A stretch of DNA of 64,000 nt from Clitoria ternatea (Eukaryota > Streptophyta > Magnoliopsida > Fabales > Fabaceae), in contig CM075670.1 in NCBI GenBank assembly GCA_037962975.1, positions 147,254,501 through 147,318,500 on the forward strand, read 5' to 3'. The translations under genes were made by a program, and so were the position numbers. Numbering within the stretch: the first letter of the stretch is position 1; each line of letters opens with the position of its first letter. Positions 33,541 to 46,803 of this stretch are shown piece by piece. The notes beneath the pieces were generated by a model. It searched no databases and had not been told where the DNA came from. It worked only from the letters and a program-made list of their open reading frames with translations.

Positions 33541-36500
33541 TGTAACACCCTCGGTTAGATAAGACAACCCTTCTATAGGATCATCCTATTTAACTAAGAG
33601 TGTTAACAGTTTTCATAAAAAGTGAATATATATTTTTTTTTTAATAAAAAGATGGCAGATCAGTGGAAGTATATCATAGTCATTCACAAACTTACAAATA
33701 ATTGTACTCATAACAGAATGGGGCACGCAGGCACCCTTAAATATTATACAGTCATCCGGTGTCTGATTATCATTAATAAATATTCAATCTATATAAATTC
33801 TATCTTTAACGATCGTTCTCAGTGGGTTCAGCATATTGCTGTTCTTCATACTCGGGTTCTTGATTTCCTAATTCCTCTGAAAATTGTTAACAGTAAGGGT
33901 GAGTATAACCCAAGACCCTGATGGTTAATCCGGTGCGGACATAATCCAGTTAACATACAATATCACATAAATCATACAATTAGCATATTCACAATTATAA
34001 CAATCAAGCATGTTGTCATGGAATGCATGAGTTGAATTTATTATGATTTATCTTTGGTTAAGTCTCATGATGCATGTGGGCCTAATAAATCATTTCTTCA
34101 TCTCATTCTTTGGAATATCTCCATTCCATTCTAGAGCGATCAGGGTCCGCCCAAGCTCCATAAGGTACAAATGAACTCATTGGTTCTCATCATTGATTTA
34201 TATATTCTTGGAACTTGGATCCCTACGATCATAGTTACACTTCGTCATTTAGTCAAAGTACACTAGAATTGCATCGTCTCACTCGGCTATCAGGCGCGAC
34301 TCTGATGCCATTGGGTTTCCGTTCTAGTTGTACTCCCAAGATCCTCTTGGGGATCGAACGTGAATGTCCTCCACTGTACCAAGTGTATGCTCTAGATTTT
34401 CTTCTTTTAGAAAAATATTTTCATGATGCGGAATGCATTCTTTTTGTCTTTTGATTCTTTGGGTATTTATGTATTTCCAGTTTCATCATACATATTCATA
34501 AGTTCTTGAATCTCATCAATTATTTAGACGTTGTAAGTCATTTTATTGTTGTATTTGAGAAAGTATATCAACTATTTACTGGTTGAAATTATACTTTGTA
34601 AAGAGTAAAATAATATATTCCTTATTTAATTACTTATAATTAAAGTAATAATAATAATACTAGTTAATAATAGTAAGAATAACAATAATAATAATAATAA
34701 GATTCATAATATTAATAACAATAATAATAATAATAGAAATAAGAACGATAATAATAAGTGTAACGTCCCAATAATTTAAAAAAAATTAAGGAAGAGTTTC
34801 TAAATAAAAATCCAAGTGAAAAGTATGAAAAACAAGGTTTTTCCAAGTAGAACAAGGGTAATTCCGAGTGAAATAAGTACGATTCCGAGTGGAATCATAC
34901 TGTGAAGAGTTTTCTAAACTAACTGGCTAAAAATCCGAGTGAAATTGAACTGGAAAGCTGTTTTCCGATTGAAACAGATCTGATTCCAAGTGAAAATGTT
35001 GGGGACCAGATTTTTCTGAGTAAAAATGAGTTTGAATCCGAGTAAAAATGATTTTTCGAATAAAATGGTTTAATTCCGAGTGAAATAGATACTGAAAGGA
35101 TTTTCTGAGTGAAATAACTTAAATTCTGAGTGAAAATGAGTTTGTGAATCAGTATAAAAAGAGTTCCCTGAGTAAAAATGTTTGTGAATCTGAGTGAAAA
35201 TGAGTCTCCAAGTGAAATAAAATCTGATTCCGAGTGGAATCAGTCTGAAAGGAGTTTTCTGAGTGAAATTAAGATATGTTCCAAGTGAAATATGTTTGAG
35301 GAAGAGTTTTCCGAGTAAAATTAAACTGGGAAGATGCTATCCGAGTGAAAGCAGACTGGGAAAAGTTTTCTGATTGAAATAACGTTGTTTTCTGAGTGAA
35401 ATTACTAAAAAGAGTTCTGAGTGAAAATAATTATGTTTTCTGATTGGAATAACTATAATTCCGAGTAAAAATGATTGAGAAGAAGCTTTTCAAGTAAGAG
35501 AGAGGGTTCTGTCAGAAATATATAATGGTTTACCGAATGAAATCATATAAAACCGATTGTATTTATATAAAACTGGTTGGATTATATAAAACTGATTGGA
35601 TTTATATAAAACTGATTGGATTATATAAAACTGAGCTTGTTATCATTTATTTCATCTCCTGTTTACAATTCTTTACTGGAATACACATAAACACACATGA
35701 TACTTCATATTTTCATAGTTCAGCATCAAACATATTCACTCAATCATCAAAATTCATCATAATCAATACAGATAATCGTACGTATTCATTGAATCATGGA
35801 TTATACAGCCAATTGAACATGTTTATAGTAATAAAAATGTATATAAACATACATATAATTAAAGCATGTTATTCAGCAATTCCTGAACCTGTCCTGGAAA
35901 GGTGAGGAACAAGGTTCCTTAGCCCTTTCCTTCACTCGGTTTTCCCACAGAGCACCCAAGAATATACCCCCTTACCTTAATGGAGTTCTTGGATAAGAAA
36001 TTTATGTTCCCTTCACTGTCCTGGCTCCAATTCTGAGTGAGAGAGAAAAAAAAAGAGAGAAGAAGAAGCTTGTACGAAGAGGAAATGATAATCAGAGGTG
36101 TGTCCTCCTTGTTCCAGCTCACAGCGAATTAGTAAGGAAAATGGAAGAGAAATACCTTTGAACGTATAGAAAAATGAGAAAGAGTGCGTATTTTGCTAAG
36201 TTCTCCTGGGTCTGAAAGCTTCAGACTTGAAATGAGTTCTGCTGTCAATTTAATAAGGAAAAAGGATGAGTGAGGGACAACTTTTCGTGAGTGGGCTGCT
36301 AGTGGAGTGTCAGTGGAGGTAATGGACAATTAAATAAGGAGGTAGGCTATCTTAGTGCCCATTTCTGGCCGCCTACAAGCTATAGTGCGCATGATTGAAT
36401 TAAATAAATTAAAATAGACACTGAAAGACAAAATTGAAGTCAACACGTCAATTCTGACACTGAATACCGAGTGAAATTCCACTCGGTTAGCCTCTTAGCC

Positions 36501-37510
36501 GACTGGAATTCTATTTCCGAGTCCGGCTGTGGAGAACTCAGCAATTTCTACTGTTTCCTTTCCTTGGAGGGACTTAATCCGGTCTGATTCAAGCCGATTC
36601 AAAATCTCTCAGATTCCCACTCGGTTAAGTCATCCTAAAACCGTGTCTACTCTTAGCCAGTCTCACTCGGTAATTTCAAACCAATCCGAGTCATCTCAGT
36701 CAGTCTCACTCAGAATTGGCTTATATACTTAAGACACTCAGTAAGGTTCTCAACCACAATTAACTAATCTCCACTCGGAAGTAGTCCAGTAGAGTATATC
36801 TCACTCGGAAGAGGAGTCATACCCATACACTCACTCGGAAATGGTTCAGCCTCCTACATTTCTCTCGGAATGGGCTCCTTCTACTATTTTCCACTCGGTA
36901 TCCTAATCATACCCATACGAAACCATTCGGAATCCTTAACTTAACACTATTTCATCCATCAGCACTTCCCAATAACATATTTCAGTCGGTAGGAAGCATC
37001 AAATCAACATAAAACATAAGTATATATGTATTCATTCACTCAGAATACTGTAATCAGAGAAGTTTCCTTCGGAAAAAGAAGTATTTGGCAAGGTATGACT
37101 CGGAAACGAGTCATTCTAGGGTGTTTTGACTCGGAGTTTTCACCCAGAAGTGATTTTCTTGAACACATTTCACTCCAATGTCTCCGAGGCCATGATGTCA
37201 CTCGGTGGTAGCCCTCTCGATCATGTTTTACTCAGAAAGCATGACACTTCCTTGGAATTCCATCCTTCACTCGGAATTTATAATTATTCACTCAGAATTC
37301 CTCTCTGTTACTCGGAACAGAGCCCTTTTCACTCAGAATTTGCATAATTTCATTAATGGTCTATATAAATTCCATTATTATGCACAAAAATAAAATTTTT
37401 GAGATACCACAGACCATCTACAGGGTATTTATTGACTTATTCTTACTTACAAACCTTCCATAATTTAAAATTACAAGGGTAAAACTATTTCTAAAAATAG
37501 GGATGTTACA
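33541..37510 (-). repeat. 3' LTR of element B
   Basis: It starts TGTAACACCCTCGG and ends AGGGATGTTACA in plus reading. An AAT-rich microsatellite (34625-34765) is followed by a field of CCGAGTG/GAAA repeats (34800-35500), an AT-rich centre and, from 36470 to 37330, a field of the inverse motif CACTCGG. Open frames in it recur in the other LTR and are not genes. Confidence 0.93.
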
Positions 37511-37525
37511 TTCTCCTCCCTTTTT
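37511..37525 (-). promoter_or_regulatory. Polypurine tract of element B
   Basis: The minus strand reads AAAAAGGGAGGAGAA ending exactly at the 3' LTR. Confidence 0.85.
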
Positions 37526-37550
37526 AGGAATTTCGTCCCAAAATTCAAAG

Positions 37551-38396
37551 TTAAAACAATTGAGGGTACAATTCTCTCATTTTCTCCTCAATTTCCCAAG
37601 TAGCATCCCCATCATCTGTCTGACTCCAAACTACCTTGACCAAAGAGATTTCCTTGCCTCTTAGCTGTTTGAGACGTCGGTCAAGAATCTTAACCGGTGA
37701 TGCTTCAAAGGTAAGGTTTTCCTTCAGAACAAATTGATCAGGACTCAGAACATGATCAGGGCTTGGTACATATTTGCGGAGTTGGGAAACATGAAAGACA
37801 TTGTGAAGATTTGTTAGCTCGGGTGGCAGAGCAATACGGTACGCATGAGTTCCTATCTTTTGCAAAATCTGATAGGGTCCTACGTATCTGGGGCTTAACT
37901 TCTTGGCCTTTAAAGCTCTTCCTACTCCAGTGGTAGGAGTAACTTTGAGAAATACATGATCTCCCTCCTCAAATTCCAATGGCTTCTGACATTTGTCATA
38001 GTAACTCTTTTGTCTATCTTGCGAAGCCTTCATTGCCATTTGGATCTTTTGGACTTGTTCTATAGTCTTTTGAACAATCTCTGGTCCAATTATCGTCTTT
38101 TCACTAGTCTCATACCAACATAAAGGTGTACGACATTTTCTTCCATACAAAGCTTCATAGGGGGCCATTCCGATGCTGGCATGGTAGCTGTTGTTGTAAG
38201 TGAACTCAACAAGTGGAAGATATTCTTGCCAACTTCCCCCATGTTCTAGGACACAAAGACGTAACAGATCTTCAAGAGTCTTGATTGTCCTTTCTGATTG
38301 TGCGTCTGTCTGTGGATGATATGCGGAACTTAACTTCAGGCGAGTTCCTAGAGCTTGTTGCAGGCTCTTCCAAAATTGTGATGTGAAACGAGGATC
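37551..38396 (-). pseudogene. Element B: integrase C-terminal half and chromodomain
   Basis: These about 280 codons follow the in-frame TGA at 38397-38399. They begin inside the integrase core, just after its second catalytic Asp, and include the catalytic Glu in the QSERTIKTLEDLL helix. The residue two before Gln, normally Gly in DGQSE, is Ala here. The GPYQILQ and AYRIALP strands and the LHNVFHVSQLRKYV junction follow. The chromodomain comes last (ILDRRLKQLRGKEISLVKVVW, then ATWEIEEKMRELYPQLF). The end at YPQLF is complete for a Tekay element. Apart from the preceding stop the segment is open, which suggests few mutations since insertion. Confidence 0.9.
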
Positions 38397-39491
38397 TCAG
38401 TCAGACACAATTGCAGTGGGTGTTCCATGTAATCGTACGATTTCCTTGATATAGATCTGGGTGAGTTTCTCTAGAGAGTACTTTATATTGATAGGAATGA
38501 AGTGAGCGGTCTTTGTTAATCGATCCATGATTACCCAAATAGCATCATATCCAGCGGATGTTCTGGGAAGTCCGGTCACGAAGTCCATAGCAATCTCATC
38601 CCATTTCCATTCTGGAATTTCTAAAGGTCGAAGGGTCCTACTTGGTCGTTGTTGTTCCGCCTTTACCTTCTGACACATCAGGCAAGCTATCACATACTCA
38701 GCAATATCCTTTTTCATTCCTTGCCACCAGAATAATTTCTTCAAGTCCTGATACATCTTGGTCGATCCTGGGTGGATACTGTATTTACTTTTGTGGGCTT
38801 CATCAAGGATGGATCTTTTAAGATTTGTATTGACTGGAATATAGAGCCTCTGTTGATACCTGATCACCCCATGTTCATCCTTGCTAAATTTGAAGACTCC
38901 TTCTTTTGTCTTTTCTGCTAGATCTTGTAATTCCTGATCATTGACTTGAGCTTCTTTGACTTGTTCCAGAAAATCATTTGAAACTCTTAGCATTCCAACC
39001 ATAAGGCTTCCCCTTTTTGGTGTTACTGCCAGGTTCAAATCGTGAAACTGTTCAATCAATTCTAACTCCTTTGTCATCATATATGATAGGCGTAAAGCCT
39101 TTCTGCTGAGTGTATCAGCTACAACATTTGCCTTTCCAGGGTGATATCGGAGTTTGAAATCATAATCCTTAATGAATTCCATCCATCTACGTTGTCGCAT
39201 ATTCAACTCTTTTTGGTCGAATAGATACTTCAAACTTTTATGATCTCTGAAGACTTCAAAGTATGTGCCATACAAGTAGTGTCTCCAGATTTTCAAGGCA
39301 AACACAACTGCAGCTAATTCCAAGTCATGTGTAGGATAATTGACTTCATGTGGTCTTAGCTGTCGTGAAGCATAAGCAACAACCTTTCTTTCTTGCATTA
39401 GGACACATCCTAGTCCTTGTCTTGACGCATCACAATACACTTCATAGGGCTTGGCAGGATTTGGCAAAATCAAGACAGGTGCACTAGTGAG
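38397..39491 (-). pseudogene. Element B: RNase H and N-terminal half of integrase
   Basis: The segment is bounded by TGA at 39492-39494 and TGA at 38397-38399. RNase H starts YCDASRQGLGCVLMQ and contains the FEVFRDHKSLKYLF strand (Arg where Ser or Thr-Asp-His is usual) and DTLSRK. Integrase has the HHCC zinc site (HPGSTKMYQDL ... CLMCQKVK), the first catalytic Asp in AMDFVTGLP and the second in TAIVSD, directly before the stop. Both bounding stops fit CGA-to-TGA changes. It is in frame with the upstream and downstream pieces, so the parent was one continuous pol. Confidence 0.9.
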
Positions 39492-40940
39492 TCATTGGCG
39501 TAACTCCATAAAAATGCTTTCACATTTATCGGTCCATTCAAATGGTTGATCTTTACGAGTCAATCTAGTTAAAGGTGCTGTAATTCGAGAGAAATTCTCG
39601 ATGAATCGACGATAGTATCCAGCAAGTCCAAGGAAACTACGAATTTCTGTCACATTCTTGGGTTGTTCCCAATTTAGTAAGGCTTCTACCTTTGTAGGAT
39701 CCACAGCAATTCCCTCTTTAGAGATGACATGTCCCAAAAATTTCACTTCTGTCAACCAGAATTCACATTTTGAAAACTTGGTGTACAATTGCCTTGCACG
39801 CAAAGTATTTAGAACAATTCGGAGATGCTCCTCGTGTTCCTCATGGCTCTTGGAGTAGACGAGAATGTCATCAATGAATACCACTACGAATTTATCCAAG
39901 TACTCATGGAAGATTCGATTCATGTATCCCATAAAAACTGCAGGTGCATTGGTAACTCCAAAGGGCATAACAAGATACTCATAGTGCCCATATCGTGTCC
40001 TGAATGCTGTTTTGGGTACATCATCTTTCTTCACCCTGATTTGATGATAGCCTGACCGTAGATCAATCTTTGAGAAGATAGTGGCTCCTTGTAATTGGTC
40101 CATCAAATCATTAATCCTTGGAAGAGGGTATCGGTTCTTGATCGTAGCTTTATTCAACTGACGATAGTCAACACATAACCGCATGCTGCCATCCTTTTTT
40201 TTGACTAGAAGAACTGGTGCTCCCCAAGGTGAGACACTGGGTCTAATCATTCCTTTCTCTAAAAGTTCTTCTATTTGCTCTTTAAGTTCACTGAGTTCCT
40301 TGGGTGACATTCGGTAAGGAGCAATAGAGATTGGTCCCGCGCCCGGTATAATGTCAATACTGAACTCAATTTCTCGTTCTCGAGGTAGCTCACGTATATC
40401 ATCAGGAAAAACTTCTGGGAATTCTTGAACAACAGGAATCTGATCAATCCGAGGAGTGGCCTTACTTTCAGTTTCAGTAAGGATCATGTATAGTTGGACT
40501 TCCTTTGCTGGAATTACCTTTTCTGAGCTAACAGGACAAGAATCAATGTCTTGATCACAGTGTGCTGTAGTAGACCCGAGAAAGATGGATCTATTATGAC
40601 AGTCAATAAGAATATGGTTGGCAGCAAGCCAATTCATTCCTAGAACAATATCTAGATCAATCAAAGGCAAACATATCAGATCTACTTGATAAGTTTTCCC
40701 TTCGATGTTGAGTGGACATTTCAAACACATGTAGGAAGGGCAAATGGGCTTATCGGCAGCAGTTGTGACAATCATCTGATTGGGCAGAGAGGTTGTAGGA
40801 AGCTTTAAATGTTTTACACAATTCTCAGATATGAAAGAGTGAGTGGCTCCAGAATCATATAATACATTCAATAGAGTGCTTCCTATAAAACATGTACCTT
40901 GCACAAGGTCGTTCCCTTGTGATATTTCCGCACCATTCAT
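39492..40940 (-). CDS. Element B: aspartic protease and reverse transcriptase
   Basis: This open frame of 482 codons is entered from gag in the same frame; its first Met is not a true start. The protease active site is DSGATHSF (residues 29-34 onward), with GMNWLAANH downstream. The inter-domain linker has EFPEVFPDDI and PYRMSP. RT is complete through MRLCVDYRQLNK, KIDLRSGYHQIR, VMPFGVTNAPAVFM, the catalytic FIDDILVYS and FLGLAGYYRRFI. All key RT residues are the consensus ones, unlike element A. It ends at TGA 39492-39494 just before RNase H. Its parent was an active Tekay-type element; this copy also lacks a promoter-proximal gag to be translated from. Confidence 0.92.
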   Translation of the reverse strand: MNGAEISQGNDLVQGTCFIGSTLLNVLYDSGATHSFISENCVKHLKLPTTSLPNQMIVTTAADKPICPSYMCLKCPLNIEGKTYQVDLICLPLIDLDIVLGMNWLAANHILIDCHNRSIFLGSTTAHCDQDIDSCPVSSEKVIPAKEVQLYMILTETESKATPRIDQIPVVQEFPEVFPDDIRELPREREIEFSIDIIPGAGPISIAPYRMSPKELSELKEQIEELLEKGMIRPSVSPWGAPVLLVKKKDGSMRLCVDYRQLNKATIKNRYPLPRINDLMDQLQGATIFSKIDLRSGYHQIRVKKDDVPKTAFRTRYGHYEYLVMPFGVTNAPAVFMGYMNRIFHEYLDKFVVVFIDDILVYSKSHEEHEEHLRIVLNTLRARQLYTKFSKCEFWLTEVKFLGHVISKEGIAVDPTKVEALLNWEQPKNVTEIRSFLGLAGYYRRFIENFSRITAPLTRLTRKDQPFEWTDKCESIFMELRQ

Positions 40941-41125
40941 AGTAAAAACTCTGGCATTTCCTCCCTGTCCTCTAGTCGAGCTATTTCCAGGCCTTCTAAG
41001 ATTATTGTTCTAATAGAAGTTGTTGCTGCGGTGAACATTTTGCATCCTTGGGGCATTGTTCGTAGAGGTGTTTGTAGCAGATCCTCCACTTCCTTGACCT
41101 GTTGGTCGTATTGCCTGCCTTTGAA
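40941..41125 (-). pseudogene. Element B: truncated C-terminal tail of gag
   Basis: Only about 60 codons of Gag remain, a Gly/Asn/Arg-rich tail of the kind that follows the zinc knuckles. It is in frame with protease and contains one TAG stop (41010-41012). At 41125 the gag sequence meets the first base of the LTR (TGTAAC, 41126) with no spacer. No capsid or zinc knuckle is present. Confidence 0.85.
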
Positions 41126-42234
41126 TGTAACACCCTCGGTTAGATAAGACAACCCTTCTATAGGATCATCCTATTTAACTAAGAGTGTTAACAGTTTTCA
41201 TAAAAAGTGAATATATTTTTTTTAATAAAAAGATGGCAGATCAGTGGAAGCAAATAGTGAATATATCACATAGTCATTCACAAACTTACAAATAATTATA
41301 CTCATAACAGAATAGGGCACGCAGGCACCCTCAAATATTATACAGTCATCCGGTGTCTGATTATCATTAATAAATATTCAATCTATATAAATTCTATCTT
41401 TAATAATCGTTCTCAGTGGGTTCAGCATATTGCTATTCTTCATACTTGGGTTCTTGATTTCCTAATTCCTCTGAAAATTGTTAACAGTAAGGGTGAGTAT
41501 AACCCAAGACCCTGATGGTTAATCCGATGCGGACATAATCCAGTTAACATACAATATCACATAAATCATACAATTATCATATTCACAATTATAACAATCA
41601 AGCATGTTGTCATGGAATGCATGAGTTGAATTTATTATGATTTATCTTTGGTTAAGTCTCATGATGCATGTGGGCCTAATAAATCATTTCTTCATCTCAT
41701 TCTTTGGAATATCTCCATTCCATTCTAGAGCGATCAGGGTCCGCCCAAGCTCCATAAGGTACAAATGAACTCATTGGTTCTCATCATTGATTTATATATT
41801 CTTGGAACTTGGATCCCTACGATCATAGTTACACTCTGTCATTTAGTCAAAGTACACTAGAATTGCATCATCTCACCCGGCTATCAGGCGCGACTCTGAT
41901 GCCATTGGGTTTCCGTTCCAGTTGTACTCCCAAGATCCTCTTGGGGATCGAACGTGAATATCCTCCACTGTACCAAGTGTATGCTCTAGATTTTCTTCTT
42001 TTAGAAAAATATTTTCATGATGCGGAATGCATTCTTTTTGTCTTTTGATTCTTTGGGTATTTATGTATTTCCAGTTTCATCATACATATTCATAAGTTCT
42101 TGAATCTCATCAATTATTTAGACGTTGTAAGTCATTTTATTGTTGTATTTGAGAAAGTATATCAACTATTTACTGGTTGAAATTATACTTTGTAAAGAGT
42201 AAAATAATATATTCCTTATTTAATTACTTATAAT

Positions 42235-42355
42235 TAAAGTAATAATAATAATACTAGTTAATAATAGTAAGAATAACAATAATAATAATAATAAGATTCA
42301 TAATATTAATAACAATAATAATAATAATAGAAATAAGAACGATAATAATAAGTGT
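42235..42355. repeat. AAT-type microsatellite in element B LTR
   Basis: Interrupted AAT/AAC repeats; the same block is at 34625-34765 in the other LTR. Confidence 0.85.
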
Positions 42356-44859
42356 AACGTCCCAATAATTTAAAAAAAATTAAGGAAGAGTTTCTAAATA
42401 AAAATCCAAGTGAAAAGTATGAAAAACAAGGTTTTTCCGAGTAGAACAAGGGTAATTCCGAGTGAAATAAGTACGATTCCGAGTGGAATCATACTGTGAA
42501 GAGTTTTCTAAACTAACTGGCTAAAAATCTGAGTGAAATTGAACTGGAAAGCTGTTTTCCGATTGAAACAGATCTGATTCCAAGTGAAAATGTTGGGGAC
42601 CAGATTTTTCTGAGTAAAAATGAGTTTGAATCCGAGTAAAAATGATTTTTTGAATAAAATGGTTTAATTCCGAGTGAAATAGATACTGAAAGGATTTTCT
42701 AAGTGAAATAACTTAAATTCTGAGTGAAAATGAGTTTGTGAATCAGTATAAAAAGAGTTCCCTGAGTAAAAATGTTTGTGAATCTGAGTGAAAATGAGTC
42801 TCCAAGTGAAATAAAATCTGATTCCGAGTGGAATCAGTCTGAAAGGAGTTTTCTGAGTGAAATTAAGATATGTTCCAAGTGAAATATGTTTGAGGAAGAG
42901 TTTTCCGAGTAAAATTAAACTGGGAAGATGCTGTCCGAGTGAAAGCAGACTGGGAAAAGTTTTCTGATTGAAATAACGTTGTTTTCTGAGTGAAATTACT
43001 AAAAAGAGTTCTGAGTGAAAATAATTATGTTTTCTGATTGGAATAACTATAATTCCGAGTAAAAATGATTGAGAAGAAGCTTTTCAAGTAAGAGAGAGGG
43101 TTCTGTCAGAAATATATAATGGTTTACCGAATGAAATCATGTAAAACCGATTGTATTTATATAAAACTGATTGGATTATATAAAACTGATTGGATTTATA
43201 TAAAACTGATTGGATTATATAAAACTGAGCTTGTTATCATTTATTTCATCTCCTGTTTACAATTCTTTACTAGAATACACATAAACACACATGATACTTA
43301 ATATTTTCATAGTTCAGCATCAAACATATTCACTCAATCATCAAAATTCATCATAATCAATACAGATAATCGAACGTATTCATTGAATCATGGATTATAC
43401 AGCCAATTGAACATGTTTATAGTAATAAAAATGTATATAAACATACATATAATTAAAGCATGTTATTCAGCAATTCCTGAACCTGTCCTGGAAAGGTGAG
43501 GAACAAGGTTCCTTAGCCCTTTCCTTCACTCAGTTTTCCCACAGAGCACCCAAGAATATACCCCCTTACCTTAATAGAGTTCTTGGATGAGAAATTTATG
43601 TTCCCTTCACTGTCCTGGCTCCAGTTCTGAGTGAGAGAGAAAAAAAAAGGGAGAAGAAGAAGCTTGTACGAAGAGGAAATGATAATCAGAGGTGTGTCCT
43701 CCTTGTTCCAGCTCACAGCGAATTAGTAAGGAAAATGGAAGAGAAATACCTTTGAACGTATAGAAAAATGAGAAAGAGTGCGTATTTTGCTAAGTTCTCT
43801 TGGGTCTGAAAGCTTCAGACTTGAAATGAGTTCTGCTGTCAATTTAATAAGGAAAAAGGATGAGTGGGGGACAACTTTTCATGAGTGGGCTGCTAGTGGA
43901 GTGTCAGTGGAGGTAATGGACAATTAAATAAGGAGGTAGGCTATCTTAGTGCCCATTTCTGGCCGCCTACAAGCTATAGTGCGCATGATTGACTTAAATA
44001 AATTAAAATAGACACTGAAAGACAAAATTGAAGTCAACACGTCAATTCTGACACTGAATACCGAGTGAAATTCCACTCGGTTAGCCTCTTAACCGACTGG
44101 AATTCTATTTTCGAGTCCGGCTGTGGAGAACTCAGCAATTTCTACTGTTTCCTTTCCTTGGAGGGACTTAATCCGGTCTGATTCAAGCCGATTCAAAATC
44201 TCTCAGATTCCCACTCGGTTAAGTCATCCTAAAACCGTGTCTACTCTTAGCCAGTCTCACTCGGTAATTTCAAACCAATCCGAGTCATCTCAGTCAGTCT
44301 CACTCAGAATTGGCTTATATACTTAAGACACTCAGTAAGGTTCTCAACCACAATTAACTAATCTCCACTCGGAAGTAGTCCAGTAGAGTATATCTCACTC
44401 GGAAGAGGAGTCATACCCATACACTCACTCGGAAATGGTTCAGCCTCCTATATTTCTCTCGGAATGGGCTCTTTCTACCATTTTCCACTCGGTATCCTAA
44501 TCATACCCATACGAAACCATTCGGAATCCTTAACTTAACACTATTTCATCGATCAGCACTTCCCAATAACACATTTCAGTCGGTAGGAAGCATCAAATTA
44601 ACATAAAACATAAGTATATATGTATTCATTCACTCAGAATACTATAATCAGAGAAGTTTCCTTCGGAAAAAGAAGTATTTGGCAAGGTATGACTCGGAAA
44701 CGAGTCATTCTAGGGTGTTTTGACTCGGAGTTTTCACCCAGAAGTGATTTTCTTGAACACACTTCACTCCAATGTCTCCGAGGCCATGATGTCACTCGGA
44801 ATTCCTCTCTGTTACTCGGAACAGAGCCCTTTTCACTCAGAATTTGCATAATTTCATTA

Positions 44860-44864
44860 ATGGT
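44860..44864. repeat. Target-site duplication of solo LTR E, left copy
   Basis: ATGGT, repeated at 48418-48422; the undisturbed site is visible in the other B LTR near 37362. Confidence 0.93.
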
Positions 44865-46628
44865 TGTGAACACCTCTTTTTGTCCGGCCAATTGGTACAG
44901 TTCCATCATTTGGGCACTCTCTGCTGCACATGGTTCACTTAGAAATTCATAACTCCTTCATACGACCTTCGATTTGCGCAAACCCGGTCTCAAACTTTCC
45001 GTAACAAAATTGTCTACGACTTTTGTGAAGACCTTGAAGGCTATATCCTTACCAATTGATATGTCCAAACTTCATGAAGGTCACAAAAGCTAATTCTCCA
45101 CCCATTTTGCCGAGTGAATTTATTTTGCTTGCAAATGTATTTCCGTCACACTCTGGAGCAGTTTTCGTAGATGGGCCATATCTTCCTCGTTTCTTGATGA
45201 AAATTTTTATGCCATATATCAAATTAAAGCTAAGAGAAAGATCTACAATTTTCATGTTGGACTCTCCTTCAAATTTGGCACGCATCTGTCCTTAAATATG
45301 CAAGCAAGTTTCGTCATGAAGAGAATGGAACTTATCACCAAAATTGCCATAGTTTCCAATGCCCACCAATTTTGACCAAGTCAAAGTCTCTAAGCCAATC
45401 AATTTTCAATACAAAATCAGCCCTCCCTCTCCCTCTTTCACGTGAATTCAGGGGTCATGCACACTAAGGGAATTGATTAAAACTACAGTGGAAAGCATGA
45501 ATGTCAAAAATACAAAAGCATGGTCCAACATGGTCAAAGAAGAATTGAAAAATGCAAACAAATGCTTTATTATATTTCTCCTAAAGCTCATTCATGGCAG
45601 TGATGTTTAATTTGCATCAAAACTACCAAATTTTGACCAAGTCAAAAGTCCAATTATTCATGACAAGCTACATGGGACCAAAGGCAAATAATTAAACAAT
45701 TTAAGGTGCAGCCCCCATTTCTTGTTTCAACGTGAATAAGGACCTTGGTGTAAGGGAATTTGTTTGATTTTGCAATGAAATGTTAAAATACATCATGGAA
45801 CCCACCACAAGGAGAAGCATGACGGTTTTGGCAAAGAAAGAAGGAGAAATGACCAAAATTTTTATTAAATATGCAAGGTAGGCTCCATGTAGTATTAATT
45901 AAATTATGGAAGGTATATGCATTGGAAGGAGCTCACGGTCACATGCACATGGCAAAGAATGGGCAATGTAAATAATTAAGGGAGACTTTGGCATTAATGG
46001 TATACAAAGTGTTGAATTTAAAAGTGCATGCTCCACTAGGCTATGATTCCCACGGCCAAACACTAGCAAAATGGAACCAATGCATTATTTATTCAAGCTC
46101 CCATGTGCTTAATTGTTTATTTGCAACAAAGCTTCCATCCACTCTTCAATAATTCCCACGGCCAAAGCTTGCAACTCCACTCATAATTTTTTAATCAAAC
46201 CCATTGTCCATTATCTCAACAAGCTCACGGCTATATGGAAATGGTTGGGCATTTAAAATTGCAAAAAAGGGAGAAATGATGAAGCATGAAGGCCACGGTT
46301 TTAAAAAGAAAAAAAGAGAGAGAAAGAGAAGGGAGGTTAGAAATAGAAAAGGGTTCAAGATCAGAAGGAGGAAGAACAAAAAGCTAACGTGAAGAGGAGG
46401 GGGATTACAAGCAGGTGGATTTCTAATGAAGGAAAAAGAACAAGAAACAAAGGAAGTACAACAGATTTTCTGGAGGATTTTCAGGAGCTTCAAGACCACT
46501 AACAAGAGTGGAGGTCCAACTAGAAGAACCACTCAGAATAATAGTGTCCTCTTCATCCTCCATTAAAGCAGTAAGTGGAGCTTCCACTTCTGATTTTTTA
46601 TACAACAAGAGGAGCAAGGAATAGAGAT

Positions 46629-46636
46629 TATAAATA
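46629..46636 (+). promoter_or_regulatory. Possible TATA box in E
   Basis: TATAAATA lies about midway through the LTR, at a position comparable to the TATA boxes of element C. Confidence 0.45.
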
Positions 46637-46770
46637 CCCATCTGTACAGAAGAAAAGGGGGTTCGGAAAACTTTTCTCTAAGAGGTTTGGAAAAGATTTC
46701 CTAGGGAGGAGATTATCTCAACATTCTTGAGTTTTGAAAGGCACTTTCAGATTTTTGACAGTAGAAATTC

Positions 46771-46803
<33 letters not shown>

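Noticed and set aside
46191..46641. Minus-strand frames of 72-113 codons with hydrophobic runs
   Set aside because: They lie inside solo LTR E over an A/G-rich stretch; no recognisable motif, and the frame is kept open by composition.
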